A DNA stretch of 64,000 nucleotides from Arthrobacter alpinus. Lineage in GTDB: Bacteria; Actinomycetota; Actinomycetes; Actinomycetales; Micrococcaceae. The notes below the pieces were generated by a model. The model searched no databases and had not been told where the DNA came from. It worked only from the letters and a program-made list of their open reading frames with translations. Shown piece after piece: positions 1 to 8,780 of this stretch. A program made the translations under genes and the position numbers. The stretch's first letter is position 1. Each line of letters opens with the position of its first letter. The stretch spans positions 2,356,001-2,420,000 of the forward strand of contig NZ_CP013200.1 of assembly GCF_001445575.1 (NCBI RefSeq), read 5' to 3'.

Positions 1-2
1 GA

Positions 3-1478
3 TCAGGAGAAATCCGCAGCGGCCTTCTGGATTTGCTCCAGCCACAGCTCACGGGCGGCCAACGCCTCGGTGGCCTTGGCGACCTTGCGGGCATCCCCGG
101 CCTTCTGCGCGGCAGCCAGATCGTCCTTCAGCCCTGCAATGGTGGCTTCGAGCTGGCTCAGCGCGCTGCTGGTGCGAGCCTTGGCTTCGGGATCGCTGCG
201 GCGCCAGTTGTCGTCCTCAGCGGAGCGGACAGCTTCTTCAACCTTGCGCAGGCCAGCCTCAACACGCGCCATGTCATTGCGCGGCACCTTGCCGGCTTCT
301 TCCCAGCGGTCACGGATGGACTGCAGCGCCTTCTTGGCGGCGTTGAGGTCCTTGATCGGCAGCAGTGCCTGAGCTTCGGTGATCAGCGCTTCCTTGACGA
401 CCAAGTTGGCACCGAACTCCTCATCCAAGGCGTTGTTGGTGGCCTGGCGGGCGGCAAAGAACTTATCCTGCGCACCGCGGAAGCGTGCCCAGAGTGCGTC
501 GTCGTCCTTGCGGCTGGCCCGCGGGGAGCTCTTCCACTGGTCCATGAGGCGGCGGTACTCGCCTGCAGCAAAGCCCCAGTCGGTGGAGGTGGCCAGTTCC
601 TCAGCAGCGGCGATCAACGCTTCTTTGGTGCTCTTGGCTGTCGCGTTGGTGCTGTCCAGCTGTGAGAAGTACGCGCGGCGGTGGCGGTCAAAGACTGTCC
701 GGGCGCTGCGGAAACGCTTCCACAGGCCTTCTTCCGTGGCACGGCCCAGACGCATTCCCGACTTCTGGGCGTTCTTCCACTGCTCGAACAGCTCGTTCAT
801 GCGTGCGCTGCTGATCTTCCACTGAATGGTGGCGGGATCCTCGGCAGAAATGGTCTCGGCCTCGGCCACAATCGCTTCACGGGCGGCAAGTTCGACGGCG
901 CGAGCCGAGTCGTGTGCCGAGCGCTCCTGCGCAGCCAGTGCCTTGATGTTCTCTTCAAGGGTGACTAAACGAGCAAGAGCTGCGTTGACGTCGCCCACGG
1001 AGGTGCGCTCTCCCAACTGCTCGCGCAGGTGGGTCACGGTTTTGTTCATATCCGTGGTGGGGGCCTTGGCCTCAACACGCTGCTCGAGCAGAACAACCTG
1101 GGCCAGGATGTCATCAAACTTGCGCACAAAGTAGCTCAGGGCCTCGTCCTGCGTGGCGCCGGGGTACTGGCCAACAGGGAACTCTTCTCCGTCCAAGAGC
1201 AAGAAGACGTGGCCGTCTTCTTCGGCGCGGCCAAACTTGGCGGCTTCGGCCAAGTTGACGGCGGGAGCTGCCGGGGCGGGCACGGGGGCTGAAACTGCTG
1301 GCGCAGCCGGTGCCTTGGGGCGCGCGGCAAATGCGGCCGGGGAAGGTGAGGGAGCCGGAACGGCTGCCGGAGCAGGGGCGGGAGTTGCCGCCGTCGTGCT
1401 TTCTACAGTGGCATTTTCCGTTACGGGAAGCTCTGTTGTTGAGGCAAGTGTTTCGTCGGATTCTTGACTGTGTGTCAC
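3..1478 (-). CDS. DUF349 domain-containing protein
   Basis: A 491-residue protein of unknown biochemical role. About the first 80 residues are Pro/Ala-rich and look disordered. The rest is charged, helical sequence holding about three DUF349-like repeats, each with a Trp-centred core (for example LFEQWKNAQKSGMR and LMDQWKSSPRAS). It ends in a Lys/Glu-rich coiled-coil-like tail. It starts with GTG at 1478 and the stop is just inside the window edge, so the gene is complete. It points the same way as the cyclophilin gene, which lies upstream of it. The family assignment rests on the W-centred repeats; the function is unknown. Confidence 0.85.
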   Translation of the reverse strand: MTHSQESDETLASTTELPVTENATVESTTAATPAPAPAAVPAPSPSPAAFAARPKAPAAPAVSAPVPAPAAPAVNLAEAAKFGRAEEDGHVFLLLDGEEFPVGQYPGATQDEALSYFVRKFDDILAQVVLLEQRVEAKAPTTDMNKTVTHLREQLGERTSVGDVNAALARLVTLEENIKALAAQERSAHDSARAVELAAREAIVAEAETISAEDPATIQWKISSARMNELFEQWKNAQKSGMRLGRATEEGLWKRFRSARTVFDRHRRAYFSQLDSTNATAKSTKEALIAAAEELATSTDWGFAAGEYRRLMDQWKSSPRASRKDDDALWARFRGAQDKFFAARQATNNALDEEFGANLVVKEALITEAQALLPIKDLNAAKKALQSIRDRWEEAGKVPRNDMARVEAGLRKVEEAVRSAEDDNWRRSDPEAKARTSSALSQLEATIAGLKDDLAAAQKAGDARKVAKATEALAARELWLEQIQKAAADFS

Positions 1479-1599
1479 CGCTAAAAGTCTTTCGCTTGAT
1501 GGATGCTGGCAGATGGAACAAACGAATCTGGCCAGGACCGCTGTGGTGCTTTTCCCTGAGATGCGCGGCTGTGCCGCATCAGGGAAGGCCTGATGAAAA

Positions 1600-2424
1600 C
1601 TAGTTGAGCTTGAACGAGTCTATCGTCACCTTGGTGTTGGGTGCACCGTCAGATGCTCCTCCGGTGATCCCGTCCTTAGCAATGGCGGTGACAACGTCAA
1701 GGCCGCTGGTGACCTTTCCGACGATCGTGTAGCCACCGTCGGTCTGAGGCAAGTTGGTGTCTTCATAGGTAATGAAGAACTGGGTGCCGTTGCTGTAGGT
1801 GGTGTTAGCGCGCGCTACAGCGATGGTTCCGGCCGGGTACACGCCGTCCGCCGGGGTGTTTTCTACCGGACCCCACTGGTAGCTGGGATCGCCTGCGCCG
1901 TCGCCCTTAAGCGAGCCGCACTGGATCAGGCCGAAGTTGGGCGAGTTGGTGAGGCGGTGGCAGCTTTTGCCCTTCATGAAGCCGGAGTCGGCCAGAGACT
2001 TGAACACGGCGGCGGCCTGCGGAGCCTTGGTACCGTCAAGCTCCACACCTAGCGGCTTGCCATTGAGCGTCAAGGTGCCGGTGAATGTTTTGCCTGTGGC
2101 GGTGTCTGCCTTGGGAACCGTGGGGCTGTTGGTCTGTGCCGGGGCAGCCTCGGTGGCCGCAGCCGTTGGCGCTTCCGTTGCGCTAGCAGCAGGAGCGGAA
2201 CTGTTCGCGGAGGCACCCGGGTCAGCTACGACGTCGTCCGTCTGAGGAGTGAACACCGTCAAGGCCAGCACAATGGCCAGGACCACGGCGACGCCGATCG
2301 CGATGAAGGCGATGAGGTTGTCACGCTTACGCCGCAGGACCTGTTCCCGTTGGAAAGCCTGGTTGGCCTCCATGCGCGCCACACGGGCCTTGGTTTCGCG
2401 GGTGGACTTGTTGCTGTTGACCAA
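1600..2424 (-). CDS. Membrane-anchored peptidyl-prolyl cis-trans isomerase (cyclophilin type)
   Basis: It catalyses cis-trans isomerisation of X-Pro bonds, probably on the outer face of the membrane. A basic N-terminal stretch rich in Arg/Lys precedes one transmembrane helix (about residues 40-62), then a Ser/Ala/Thr-rich spacer, then a cyclophilin domain of about 160 residues with the HR pair (CHRLTN), NGTQFFITY and GGYTIVGKV. I chose TTG at 2424 as the start because a GGAAGAGG Shine-Dalgarno sequence lies 5-6 nt before it. A TTG six codons further upstream (2442) would put that site inside the gene. It is divergent from hisS. Confidence 0.9.
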   Translation of the reverse strand: MVNSNKSTRETKARVARMEANQAFQREQVLRRKRDNLIAFIAIGVAVVLAIVLALTVFTPQTDDVVADPGASANSSAPAASATEAPTAAATEAAPAQTNSPTVPKADTATGKTFTGTLTLNGKPLGVELDGTKAPQAAAVFKSLADSGFMKGKSCHRLTNSPNFGLIQCGSLKGDGAGDPSYQWGPVENTPADGVYPAGTIAVARANTTYSNGTQFFITYEDTNLPQTDGGYTIVGKVTSGLDVVTAIAKDGITGGASDGAPNTKVTIDSFKLN

Positions 2425-2656
2425 CGGTGCCTCTTCCTTCAAATGGAACTTCTCTGTTCACGCGGCGCTGTCGCGGCCGGGTAGGTTAGGGGTGTGCTGC
2501 CAAACCTTATAAAATGGCAGCCGGTGCCAGTTTACCCATGTAATGCACGCCCACTGGTGAGCATGACATGGCCGCGGCGCACCGTTACGTTTACCCGCCC
2601 CGCCGGGTCCTGCGAGCAACTTTGTGGACCCGGTGCATGTTAGGAGAGCAACACCC

Positions 2657-4003
2657 ATGGCACGCAACGCCTCCTTGTCCGGTTTTCCCGAGTGGCTTCC
2701 CGAGGAGCGCCTGGTGGAGGCGCATGTGCTGGACACTTTGCGCCGCACCTTCGAGCTGCACGGATTCAGCTCCATTGAAACGCGGGCTGTAGAAACCGTT
2801 GGCCATCTTCTGCGCAAGGGGGAGATCGACAAGGAAGTGTACGGGCTCTCCCGGCTGCAGGACGACGACGGAAACACCGCCGTGGCCTCCAAGGACGATC
2901 CCAACGCGCTGGCCCTGCACTTCGATCTGACGGTGCCCTTTGCCCGCTACGTTGTGGAAAACGCCGGCTACCTGTCCTTCCCGTTCCGCCGGTACCAGAT
3001 CCAGAAGGTGTGGCGCGGCGAGCGTCCCCAGGAGGGCCGCGCCCGCGAATTCACGCAGGCGGACATTGATGTAGTGGCCGACGGCGTCCTGCCCTTCCGC
3101 TATGACGTGGAACTTGCGCTGGTCATCGCCGAGGCGCTCTCGGCCCTGCCGATCCCCGCCTTCAAGCTGCGCATCAACAACCGCAAGCTGGCCGAGGGTT
3201 TCTACCGCGGCATCGGCCTGACCGATACCGCTGGTGTGCTGCGCAGCATCGACAAGCTGGAGAAGATTGGCGCGGAACGGGTTGCCGAACTGCTCAAGAA
3301 TGAGCTCGGTGCTACCGATGAGCAGGCTGCCAAGGCTCTGGCTCTGGCCTCCATCCGCACGGAAGACACTTCCTTCGTGGCTGCTGTGCGCGCACTGGGC
3401 GTCACCGACGAGCTCATGGAAGAGGGCCTGAACGAGCTCGAGCAGGTCATTTCTGCGGCCGTCAAGAGTGCACCCGGCTCCGTTGTGGCAGATCTCTCCA
3501 TTGCCCGTGGTTTGGATTACTACACGGGCACTGTTTACGAGACTGTGCTGGTGGGCCATGAGCAGTTGGGTTCCATCTGCTCCGGCGGTCGCTACGACGC
3601 CTTGGCCTCCAAGGGCAACCGCAAGTTCCCCGGTGTTGGGCTGTCCATTGGCGTCACCCGCCTCGTGGCACGGATCCTCAGCCAGGAATTCGCCAAGGCC
3701 TCACGCTCCGTCCCCACGGCCGTGCTGGTGACCTTGGTTGATGAGGACAGCTGGGGAGATGCCCAGGATGTGGCAACTGCCCTGCGCGCCCGCGGAATCT
3801 CCACGGAAGTTGCCGCCAAGGCGGATAAGTTCGGCAAGCAGATCAAGTACGCGGACAAGCGCGGCATTCCCTATGTCTGGTTCACCGACGAGTCCGGTGC
3901 GCACCAGGTCAAGGACATTCGCTCCGGCGACCAGGTCGAAGCGGACCCCGCCACGTGGATGCCGCCCGCCATCGACCTGACCCCGCAGATCATCGTGGCG
4001 TAA
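2657..4003 (+). CDS. hisS: Histidyl-tRNA synthetase
   Basis: A class II aminoacyl-tRNA synthetase that charges tRNA-His in the cytoplasm; 448 residues, normal for the family. Visible motifs are motif 2 (RYQIQKVWRGERPQEGR), the histidine-binding segment ARGLDYYTGTVYE, and GGRYD with GVGLSIGVTRL (motif 3). A C-terminal anticodon-binding domain follows. ATG 2657 is chosen because TAGGAGAG lies 8 nt upstream; the in-frame GTG at 2624 has no such site. It is followed by a 206-bp gap with an inverted repeat, then aspS. Confidence 0.97.
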   Translation: MARNASLSGFPEWLPEERLVEAHVLDTLRRTFELHGFSSIETRAVETVGHLLRKGEIDKEVYGLSRLQDDDGNTAVASKDDPNALALHFDLTVPFARYVVENAGYLSFPFRRYQIQKVWRGERPQEGRAREFTQADIDVVADGVLPFRYDVELALVIAEALSALPIPAFKLRINNRKLAEGFYRGIGLTDTAGVLRSIDKLEKIGAERVAELLKNELGATDEQAAKALALASIRTEDTSFVAAVRALGVTDELMEEGLNELEQVISAAVKSAPGSVVADLSIARGLDYYTGTVYETVLVGHEQLGSICSGGRYDALASKGNRKFPGVGLSIGVTRLVARILSQEFAKASRSVPTAVLVTLVDEDSWGDAQDVATALRARGISTEVAAKADKFGKQIKYADKRGIPYVWFTDESGAHQVKDIRSGDQVEADPATWMPPAIDLTPQIIVA

Positions 4004-4023
4004 GGCTCGATTCTCGGCTTCGC

Positions 4024-4090
4024 TGCATCGATCCGTGAGAAGTGGTCGTTATGGTGGGCGGATAACAGCCATTTCTCACGGATCGATGCA
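4024..4090. repeat. 22-bp inverted repeat in the hisS-aspS gap
   Basis: The arms are 4024-4045 and 4069-4090, matching at 21 of 22 positions (core GATCCGTGAGAA). They are separated by 23 bp. There is no T run after it, so it does not look like a simple terminator. It could be a short dispersed intergenic repeat or a cruciform. I saw no second copy in the window. Confidence 0.7.
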
Positions 4091-4209
4091 GGACCACTGG
4101 GTGGCAGAGCCCACTCGACCACGGGGATACTCAATCACCGGTAAACTTCATATCAAACACTTGTGCGGCCCGGAATCGCGGGCTGTTAACCACCATTGAA
4201 AGGAATGTT

Positions 4210-6012
4210 GTGCTGCGCACACATGACCTAGGCTCCTTGCGGGCTGAACATATTGGCCAAACCGTCACGCTTTCGGGCTGGGTTGCCCGTCGCCGTGATC
4301 ACGGCGGAGTGGCTTTCTTGGACCTGCGTGACGCATCCGGTGTGGCACAGATTGTGGTGCGTGAGGAAGAAATCTTCCACGCATTGCGTAACGAATTTGT
4401 TTTGCAGATCACCGGAACGGTCTCTCGCCGCCCGGAAGGCAACGAAAACGCGGCTCTCGCCACAGGTGAGATCGAAGTCATGGCCGATGAGGTTATCGTC
4501 CTGAACGAAGCGGCCCCGTTGCCGTTCCAGGTGGATGACCATGTTGAGGTGGGTGAGGAAGCACGCCTGAAGCACCGCTACCTGGACCTGCGCCGCCCGG
4601 GCATGCAGCGCAACATGCGCCTGCGCTCCGAAGCCAACCGTGTTGCCCGCAACTTGCTGCACGATCAGGGTTACATCGAGATTGAAACCCCCACACTGAC
4701 CCGCTCCACCCCTGAGGGTGCCCGCGACTTCGTGGTGCCGGCACGTCTGGCTCCCGGTTCCTGGTACGCACTGCCGCAGTCCCCGCAGTTGTTCAAGCAA
4801 CTCCTGCAGGTGGGTGGCTTCGAGAAGTACTACCAGATAGCCCGCTGCTACCGCGACGAAGATTTCCGTGCGGACCGCCAGCCCGAGTTCACCCAGCTCG
4901 ACATCGAAGCCAGCTTCGTTGACCAGGATGACATCATCGCCTTGGGCGAAAAGGTTGTCGCCGAGTTGTGGAAGCTGATCGACGTTGAGATCCCGATGCC
5001 GATCCAGCGCATGACGTACCGCGACGCCATGGCCCGCTTCGGCTCCGACAAGCCGGATCTGCGCTTCGGCCTGGAACTGAGCGACCTGACCGAATTCTTC
5101 AAGGACACCGACTTCGGCGTCTTCAAGGCTCCCTACGTGGGCGCCGTTGTCATGCCCGGCGGAGCCTCCCAGCCTCGCCGCCAGCTGGACGCTTGGCAGG
5201 AATGGGCCAAGCAGCGCGGCGCCAAGGGCCTGGCCTATGTCCTGATCAAGGAAGAGGGCGAGCTCACCGGCCCGGTTGCCAAGAACTTGACCGACACCGA
5301 GCGTGCCGGCCTGGCCGAAGCTGTTGGCGCCAAGACCGGCGACGCCATCTTCTTCGCCGCCGGCGAGGTTGCCCCTTCCCGTGCACTGCTGGGTGCCGCT
5401 CGTGTTGAGATCGGTCACCGCACCGGCCTGATCAACCCGAAGGATTGGGCGTTCGTGTGGGTTGTTGACGCTCCCATGTTCGAGCCCACCAGCGTTGCCG
5501 TTGGCTCCGGCGATGTGGCCCTGGGACACAGCGCCTGGACGGCCGTGCACCACGCGTTCACCTCACCCAAGCCTGAGTTCATGGACACCTTCGACACCGA
5601 TCCGGGCGAGGCCTTGGCTTACGCCTACGACATTGTCTGCAACGGTAACGAAATTGGCGGCGGTTCCATCCGTATCCACCGCCGCGATGTGCAGGAGCGC
5701 GTCTTCGGTGTCATGGGCATCTCCGAGGCCGAGGCCGACGAGAAGTTCGGCTTCTTGCTGGACGGCTTCAAGTTCGGCGCCCCGCCGCATGGTGGCATCG
5801 CCATTGGCTGGGACCGTGCCGTGTCATTGCTGGCCGGTGTTGACTCCATCCGCGACGTCATTGCGTTCCCGAAGTCCGGCGGCGGTTACGATCCCATGAC
5901 TGAGGCTCCGGCCCCGATCACGGCACAGCAGCGCAAGGAAGCCGGCGTTGACTTCAAGCCGGAGGCCAAGAAAGCTGACCCCGAAGCCAAGGGCGACACC
6001 GACGCCAAGTAG
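4210..6012 (+). CDS. aspS: Aspartyl-tRNA synthetase (bacterial type)
   Basis: A class II synthetase charging tRNA-Asp; 600 residues. An N-terminal OB-fold anticodon-binding domain (about 1-110, starting [22 protein letters not shown]) leads to the catalytic core with FLDLRDASG, the motif 2 stretch [20 protein letters not shown] and motif 3 [14 protein letters not shown]. The bacterial GAD insertion lies between them, and the Lys/Glu-rich tail is ordinary. The start is GTG 4210 behind GAAAGGAATG. I cannot judge whether it is the discriminating or non-discriminating form; gatCAB is not in the window. Confidence 0.97.
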   Translation: MLRTHDLGSLRAEHIGQTVTLSGWVARRRDHGGVAFLDLRDASGVAQIVVREEEIFHALRNEFVLQITGTVSRRPEGNENAALATGEIEVMADEVIVLNEAAPLPFQVDDHVEVGEEARLKHRYLDLRRPGMQRNMRLRSEANRVARNLLHDQGYIEIETPTLTRSTPEGARDFVVPARLAPGSWYALPQSPQLFKQLLQVGGFEKYYQIARCYRDEDFRADRQPEFTQLDIEASFVDQDDIIALGEKVVAELWKLIDVEIPMPIQRMTYRDAMARFGSDKPDLRFGLELSDLTEFFKDTDFGVFKAPYVGAVVMPGGASQPRRQLDAWQEWAKQRGAKGLAYVLIKEEGELTGPVAKNLTDTERAGLAEAVGAKTGDAIFFAAGEVAPSRALLGAARVEIGHRTGLINPKDWAFVWVVDAPMFEPTSVAVGSGDVALGHSAWTAVHHAFTSPKPEFMDTFDTDPGEALAYAYDIVCNGNEIGGGSIRIHRRDVQERVFGVMGISEAEADEKFGFLLDGFKFGAPPHGGIAIGWDRAVSLLAGVDSIRDVIAFPKSGGGYDPMTEAPAPITAQQRKEAGVDFKPEAKKADPEAKGDTDAK

Positions 6013-6026
6013 TTTTGTGTGTGTCT

Positions 6027-6067
6027 AAAATGCCTGCCTTCCCGTTAGCGGGGAGGCAGGCATTTTG
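6027..6067 (+). terminator. Intrinsic terminator after aspS
   Basis: A near-perfect hairpin (AAAATGCCTGCC paired with GGCAGGCATTTT, GC-rich core, 6-nt loop) ends in TTTTGTTTTT. It lies 14 bp after the aspS stop and closes the hisS-aspS side. Confidence 0.9.
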
Positions 6068-6089
6068 TTTTTCACGAACGACGGCGGAT

Positions 6090-6463
6090 CCCTCACCCAA
6101 GCGATGGCTTGCGAGGGCGCAGTGTTCAGCACCGGCCATGTACCGAAGACGCCGAGGGCTTGCACCAGATCTACAGCGATCCCCGCAGGCTGGAGACACT
6201 TCCCCAGCCTGCGGCATGACGCTATGGAACAGACCCAGGTGATCGTGAGCCAGTTTATTGCCGTGTGGGACCGTGATGACGTGTGGGACCGTGATGAGCT
6301 GGGTCCGTGGGTGGTCAAGAATCCCAGTGATCAGAGCATCATCGGGTACGGTGGCTCCTCCGCCAAGCAGGACATCTTTTGGAACCTGGGATATCGTTTT
6401 GTTTTTGACGCCCAAGGCCAAGGCCAAGGCTTCGCAACGGAACTGGCACACATGATGCTCTGA
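6090..6463 (+). pseudogene. GNAT acetyltransferase remnant (frameshifted, truncated)
   Basis: The 3' two-thirds reads as a GNAT fragment in one frame: LGPWVVKNPS, QSIIGYGGSSAKQDIFWNLG, then the acetyl-CoA loop QGQGQGFATELAH, and it stops there, well short of a full domain. The expected upstream part (IYSDPRRLETLP) is in a different frame near 6170-6205, so there is at least one frameshift, and no good N-terminus is seen. A perfect-but-one 18-bp tandem duplication (6263-6280, 6281-6298) and a repeated CCAAGG near 6411-6428 also point to decay. Confidence 0.7.
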
Positions 6464-6497
6464 CCTTCTGGCAGCTTGCGCACGGAGGTGTTGCGTG

Positions 6498-7112
6498 CTA
6501 CCAATCCACTCCGGCTGCTCGGAGGATCGAGGTGATCTTCTCATCGTGTTCCGCTTCCCATTCATCAAGTGTTTGGGCTTGTTCTGCCTGAGCCTTGTCA
6601 GAGACGGCCTTAAGCACTGATTCGAGGATTTTCGCCGGCACGGCAACGATCCCTTCCTCATCCGCTACGAGGAAGTCGCCAGCATGCACCAGGACTCCGC
6701 CGCAGTTTACGGGTTGCTGCAACGGCAGGACTATGGCTTTCAGGCCAGGTTTAGGCACTACGGCACGGGCAAAGACCGGAAATCCCAGATCACGGATTTC
6801 CTGCACGTCACGGATGGCGCCGTCAACTATCAAGCCGGCGATCCCGCGCCGGTGCGCCACAGCACAGACGTTGCCTCCTGCGATCGCGTGGGAAGCATCA
6901 CCGCCATCGACCACGAGCACCGACCCGGCCGGGGCCCGGTGGATCGCCGCATGGAGCATCAGATTATCGCCGGGGGCGCACCGGACCGTATAGGCTGGCC
7001 CGCTCAGCCGAGCGCCATCCCACAGGGGGCGAATGTCAGGGGACAGGACCTGTGATCGGCTGACGTGTTCGGCGATGGCTGTGGGAGAAATGAAGTGCGT
7101 TGAATCGTTCAT
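6498..7112 (-). CDS. RraA-like / 4-hydroxy-4-methyl-2-oxoglutarate aldolase family protein
   Basis: A 204-residue protein of the RraA/HMG-aldolase fold. The signature is clear: GGNVCAVAHRRGIAGLIVDG followed by AIRD, which carries the metal- and oxaloacetate-binding Arg-Asp pair of the aldolase branch, and later ADEEGIVAVP. That suggests a divalent-metal-dependent aldolase/oxaloacetate decarboxylase rather than the RNase E inhibitor RraA, but the substrate is inferred from family only. It starts at ATG 7112 behind GGAAGGAAG. It is divergent from the GNAT gene and has no pathway partners next to it. Confidence 0.85.
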   Translation of the reverse strand: MNDSTHFISPTAIAEHVSRSQVLSPDIRPLWDGARLSGPAYTVRCAPGDNLMLHAAIHRAPAGSVLVVDGGDASHAIAGGNVCAVAHRRGIAGLIVDGAIRDVQEIRDLGFPVFARAVVPKPGLKAIVLPLQQPVNCGGVLVHAGDFLVADEEGIVAVPAKILESVLKAVSDKAQAEQAQTLDEWEAEHDEKITSILRAAGVDW

Positions 7113-7245
7113 TGTGCTTCCTTCCGGGAACGCGGAGTCTCGTGTATGAGATCCTACGGGTCCTCGCCATGGGCGTGCCCCGCCCCAGGGTAGAGCCCAG
7201 AGTTAGAGCGCAGGGTAGAGCGGAGGGCTGGGGCTCAGTTGCCGT

Positions 7246-7260
7246 TAAGCTGTTGCCATG
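7246..7260 (+). promoter_or_regulatory. -10 box with leaderless start (GNAT gene)
   Basis: TAAGCT at 7246-7251 is followed after exactly 6 nt by the ATG at 7258. No purine-rich ribosome-binding site lies between. Transcription would start at or next to the start codon. Confidence 0.55.
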
Positions 7261-8082
7261 ACAATTGCGGCAGCCGGACACCTTGACCATTTGGAGCAGC
7301 TCATGAACGCTGCGTGGCCGGCCCCGGATGCAGAAGACCTGGACGGTTGGCACCTGCGCTCTGCCGGCGGTGTCACTCAACGAGCCAACTCGGTGTGGCC
7401 CGTGTCAGCGCCCAGCGATAGTGCAGCTGCGCTGCGGTCCACGACGCGTTGGTACGCCGACCGCCGCCAACCGGTGATTTTTCAGCTGAGCCACCGTGCT
7501 GAAAATGCGGGTCTGGAAGCGTTGCTCGATCAGCAGTCCTATAGCAAGCAGTCGCAGACACTCATCATGACCGCCACGGCAGGACCCACGGCTGCACGCG
7601 CCTCAGCAGTCGAGGCCACAAATCCGCTACCGGCAAAGAGCACCATCACCATGAGCGATGCCCCCACGCAGGACTGGTTGGAACTGTGGTGGAGCGTTGA
7701 CGGCCGCGGCGGACCGCAGGAAATGGCTATAGCGCACAGCATTCTTATCGCCGCACCGGCGCTGTATGCCACGGCCCATGATGATCAGGGTGTTGCTGTC
7801 GGCACAGGTCGCCTCGCCATGCCGAACGTAGCAGGCTCCGAAGGTTGGGGTGGGGTGTACTCCATGGCCGTCCATCCCCAAGCTCGCCGCCGCGGCATCG
7901 CCACGGAAATTCTGGGTGCCCTGACAACGGCCGGTGCGGACAGGGGCTTGCACAGCTACTGGCTCATGGTGACAGCTGCCAACTCAGGTGCCCAGGAGCT
8001 TTACGCTCGTGCCGGATTCACCGAACAGGGCCGCTACCACTACCGCCAAGCGCCGCTGCGCCGAGCCTTGGGAGCCTGCTGA
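7258..8082 (+). CDS. GNAT family N-acetyltransferase
   Basis: A 274-residue acetyltransferase; the substrate is unknown. The N-terminal half (GWHLRSAGGVTQRANSVWP) resembles the degenerate GNAT lobe of two-domain family members. The C-terminal half is a full GNAT domain with motif A VYSMAVHPQARRRGIATEIL (about 200-220), which binds acetyl-CoA, and the motif B-like ANSGAQELYARAGF. The start has no Shine-Dalgarno but a well-placed -10 box. It is divergent from the RraA-like gene across about 145 bp that holds two copies of AGGGTAGAGC. Confidence 0.88.
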   Translation: MTIAAAGHLDHLEQLMNAAWPAPDAEDLDGWHLRSAGGVTQRANSVWPVSAPSDSAAALRSTTRWYADRRQPVIFQLSHRAENAGLEALLDQQSYSKQSQTLIMTATAGPTAARASAVEATNPLPAKSTITMSDAPTQDWLELWWSVDGRGGPQEMAIAHSILIAAPALYATAHDDQGVAVGTGRLAMPNVAGSEGWGGVYSMAVHPQARRRGIATEILGALTTAGADRGLHSYWLMVTAANSGAQELYARAGFTEQGRYHYRQAPLRRALGAC

Positions 8083-8137
8083 GACATGGGCTGCACAGGT
8101 CCGTGACACCACTACGTCCGCTGGAAATTCGCCGCAG

Positions 8138-8746
8138 TCAGCTCCCCGCGGGATCGGTGATGGTGATCCGGACGGCGCAAAAATCGCCGGCGGCCTTGGT
8201 CAGTACGGCCATGTTGGGGTCCGCCACGGCCAGCGGGGCCAACCGCGAGCGTTGAGCAACATCCCGGAGCGTAGGCGTCGCCAGGACCGATTCAACCAAA
8301 GGCTTGTCCCCGCCCGTGGCCAAATATTCAAAGCTCTGGCCCGAAAAAACCTTCGCGGCCTCGGCAGCCGCACGCTGCACCATGGCCGCCCCAGAATCGG
8401 CGCCGCGAGAACGCGAGCCCGCCGTACCAACCTTGTGTGCCACCAGTTTCCCGCCCACGGCAATACCCACCGCGTAGCCGCCGCGCCGCACCAGCACAAG
8501 AGCCAAGCGGCGTTCCTGAGCCGCGAGTGAGACCAGACGTTCCAGGCTCCCGGCGCCTCGGCCGGGCCTGCCATCGTCGGGCCACGGTGCGCAGAGCAGT
8601 GCGGTGGCGCCGTCGCGCATGGCCAGCAGCACGCCGTCGTCCGTGTCTGTGGTGGACGCCAATCCCCGGTGGGAAGCGGCGAAGCGATCCACCCACCCGC
8701 TCAAGCGGTCGGCGTGGACATGGGCAGTGCGTTGGGCTGAGTTCAC
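8138..8746 (-). CDS. acVLRF1-family (Vms1-like release factor) protein, apparently without the catalytic loop
   Basis: A 202-residue protein that looks like the actinobacterial branch of the Vms1/ANKZF1 peptidyl-tRNA hydrolases, which free nascent chains from stalled ribosomes. The matching landmarks, from memory of the family, are DRLSGWVDRFAASHRGLA, VLVRRGGYAVGIAVGGKLVAH and AAKVFSGQSFEYLATGGDK. The segment after KVGT, where I expect a GGxSQQRFxRRR-type catalytic loop with the key Gln, is short and different (AGSRSRGADSG). The start is GTG 8746, 31 bp from the divergent rarA start. Confidence 0.65.
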   Translation of the reverse strand: MNSAQRTAHVHADRLSGWVDRFAASHRGLASTTDTDDGVLLAMRDGATALLCAPWPDDGRPGRGAGSLERLVSLAAQERRLALVLVRRGGYAVGIAVGGKLVAHKVGTAGSRSRGADSGAAMVQRAAAEAAKVFSGQSFEYLATGGDKPLVESVLATPTLRDVAQRSRLAPLAVADPNMAVLTKAAGDFCAVRITITDPAGS

Positions 8747-8758
8747 GCTGCCAGACTA
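8744..8758 (-). promoter_or_regulatory. -10 box with leaderless start (acVLRF1-like gene)
   Basis: On the minus strand TAGTCT (8758-8753) is 6 nt before GTG 8746. There is no ribosome-binding site in the spacer GGCAGC. Confidence 0.5.
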
Positions 8759-8765
8759 CCGGGGA

Positions 8766-8780
8766 TAGCCTAGGAGAGTG
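8766..8780 (+). promoter_or_regulatory. -10 box with leaderless start (rarA)
   Basis: TAGCCT at 8766-8771 is 6 nt before the rarA GTG at 8778. The spacer AGGAGA resembles a Shine-Dalgarno but ends 1-2 nt before the start codon, too close to work as one. The box is 7 bp from the opposing -10 of the acVLRF1-like gene. Confidence 0.5.

Noticed and set aside
2591..3559. A 322-codon minus-strand open frame opposite hisS
   Set aside because: It is a shadow of hisS, with no start signal and no motif.
4228..5553. A 441-codon open frame on the minus strand opposite aspS
   Set aside because: It is antisense to a clear synthetase gene, has no family motif and no ribosome-binding site. Such frames are common in GC-rich DNA.
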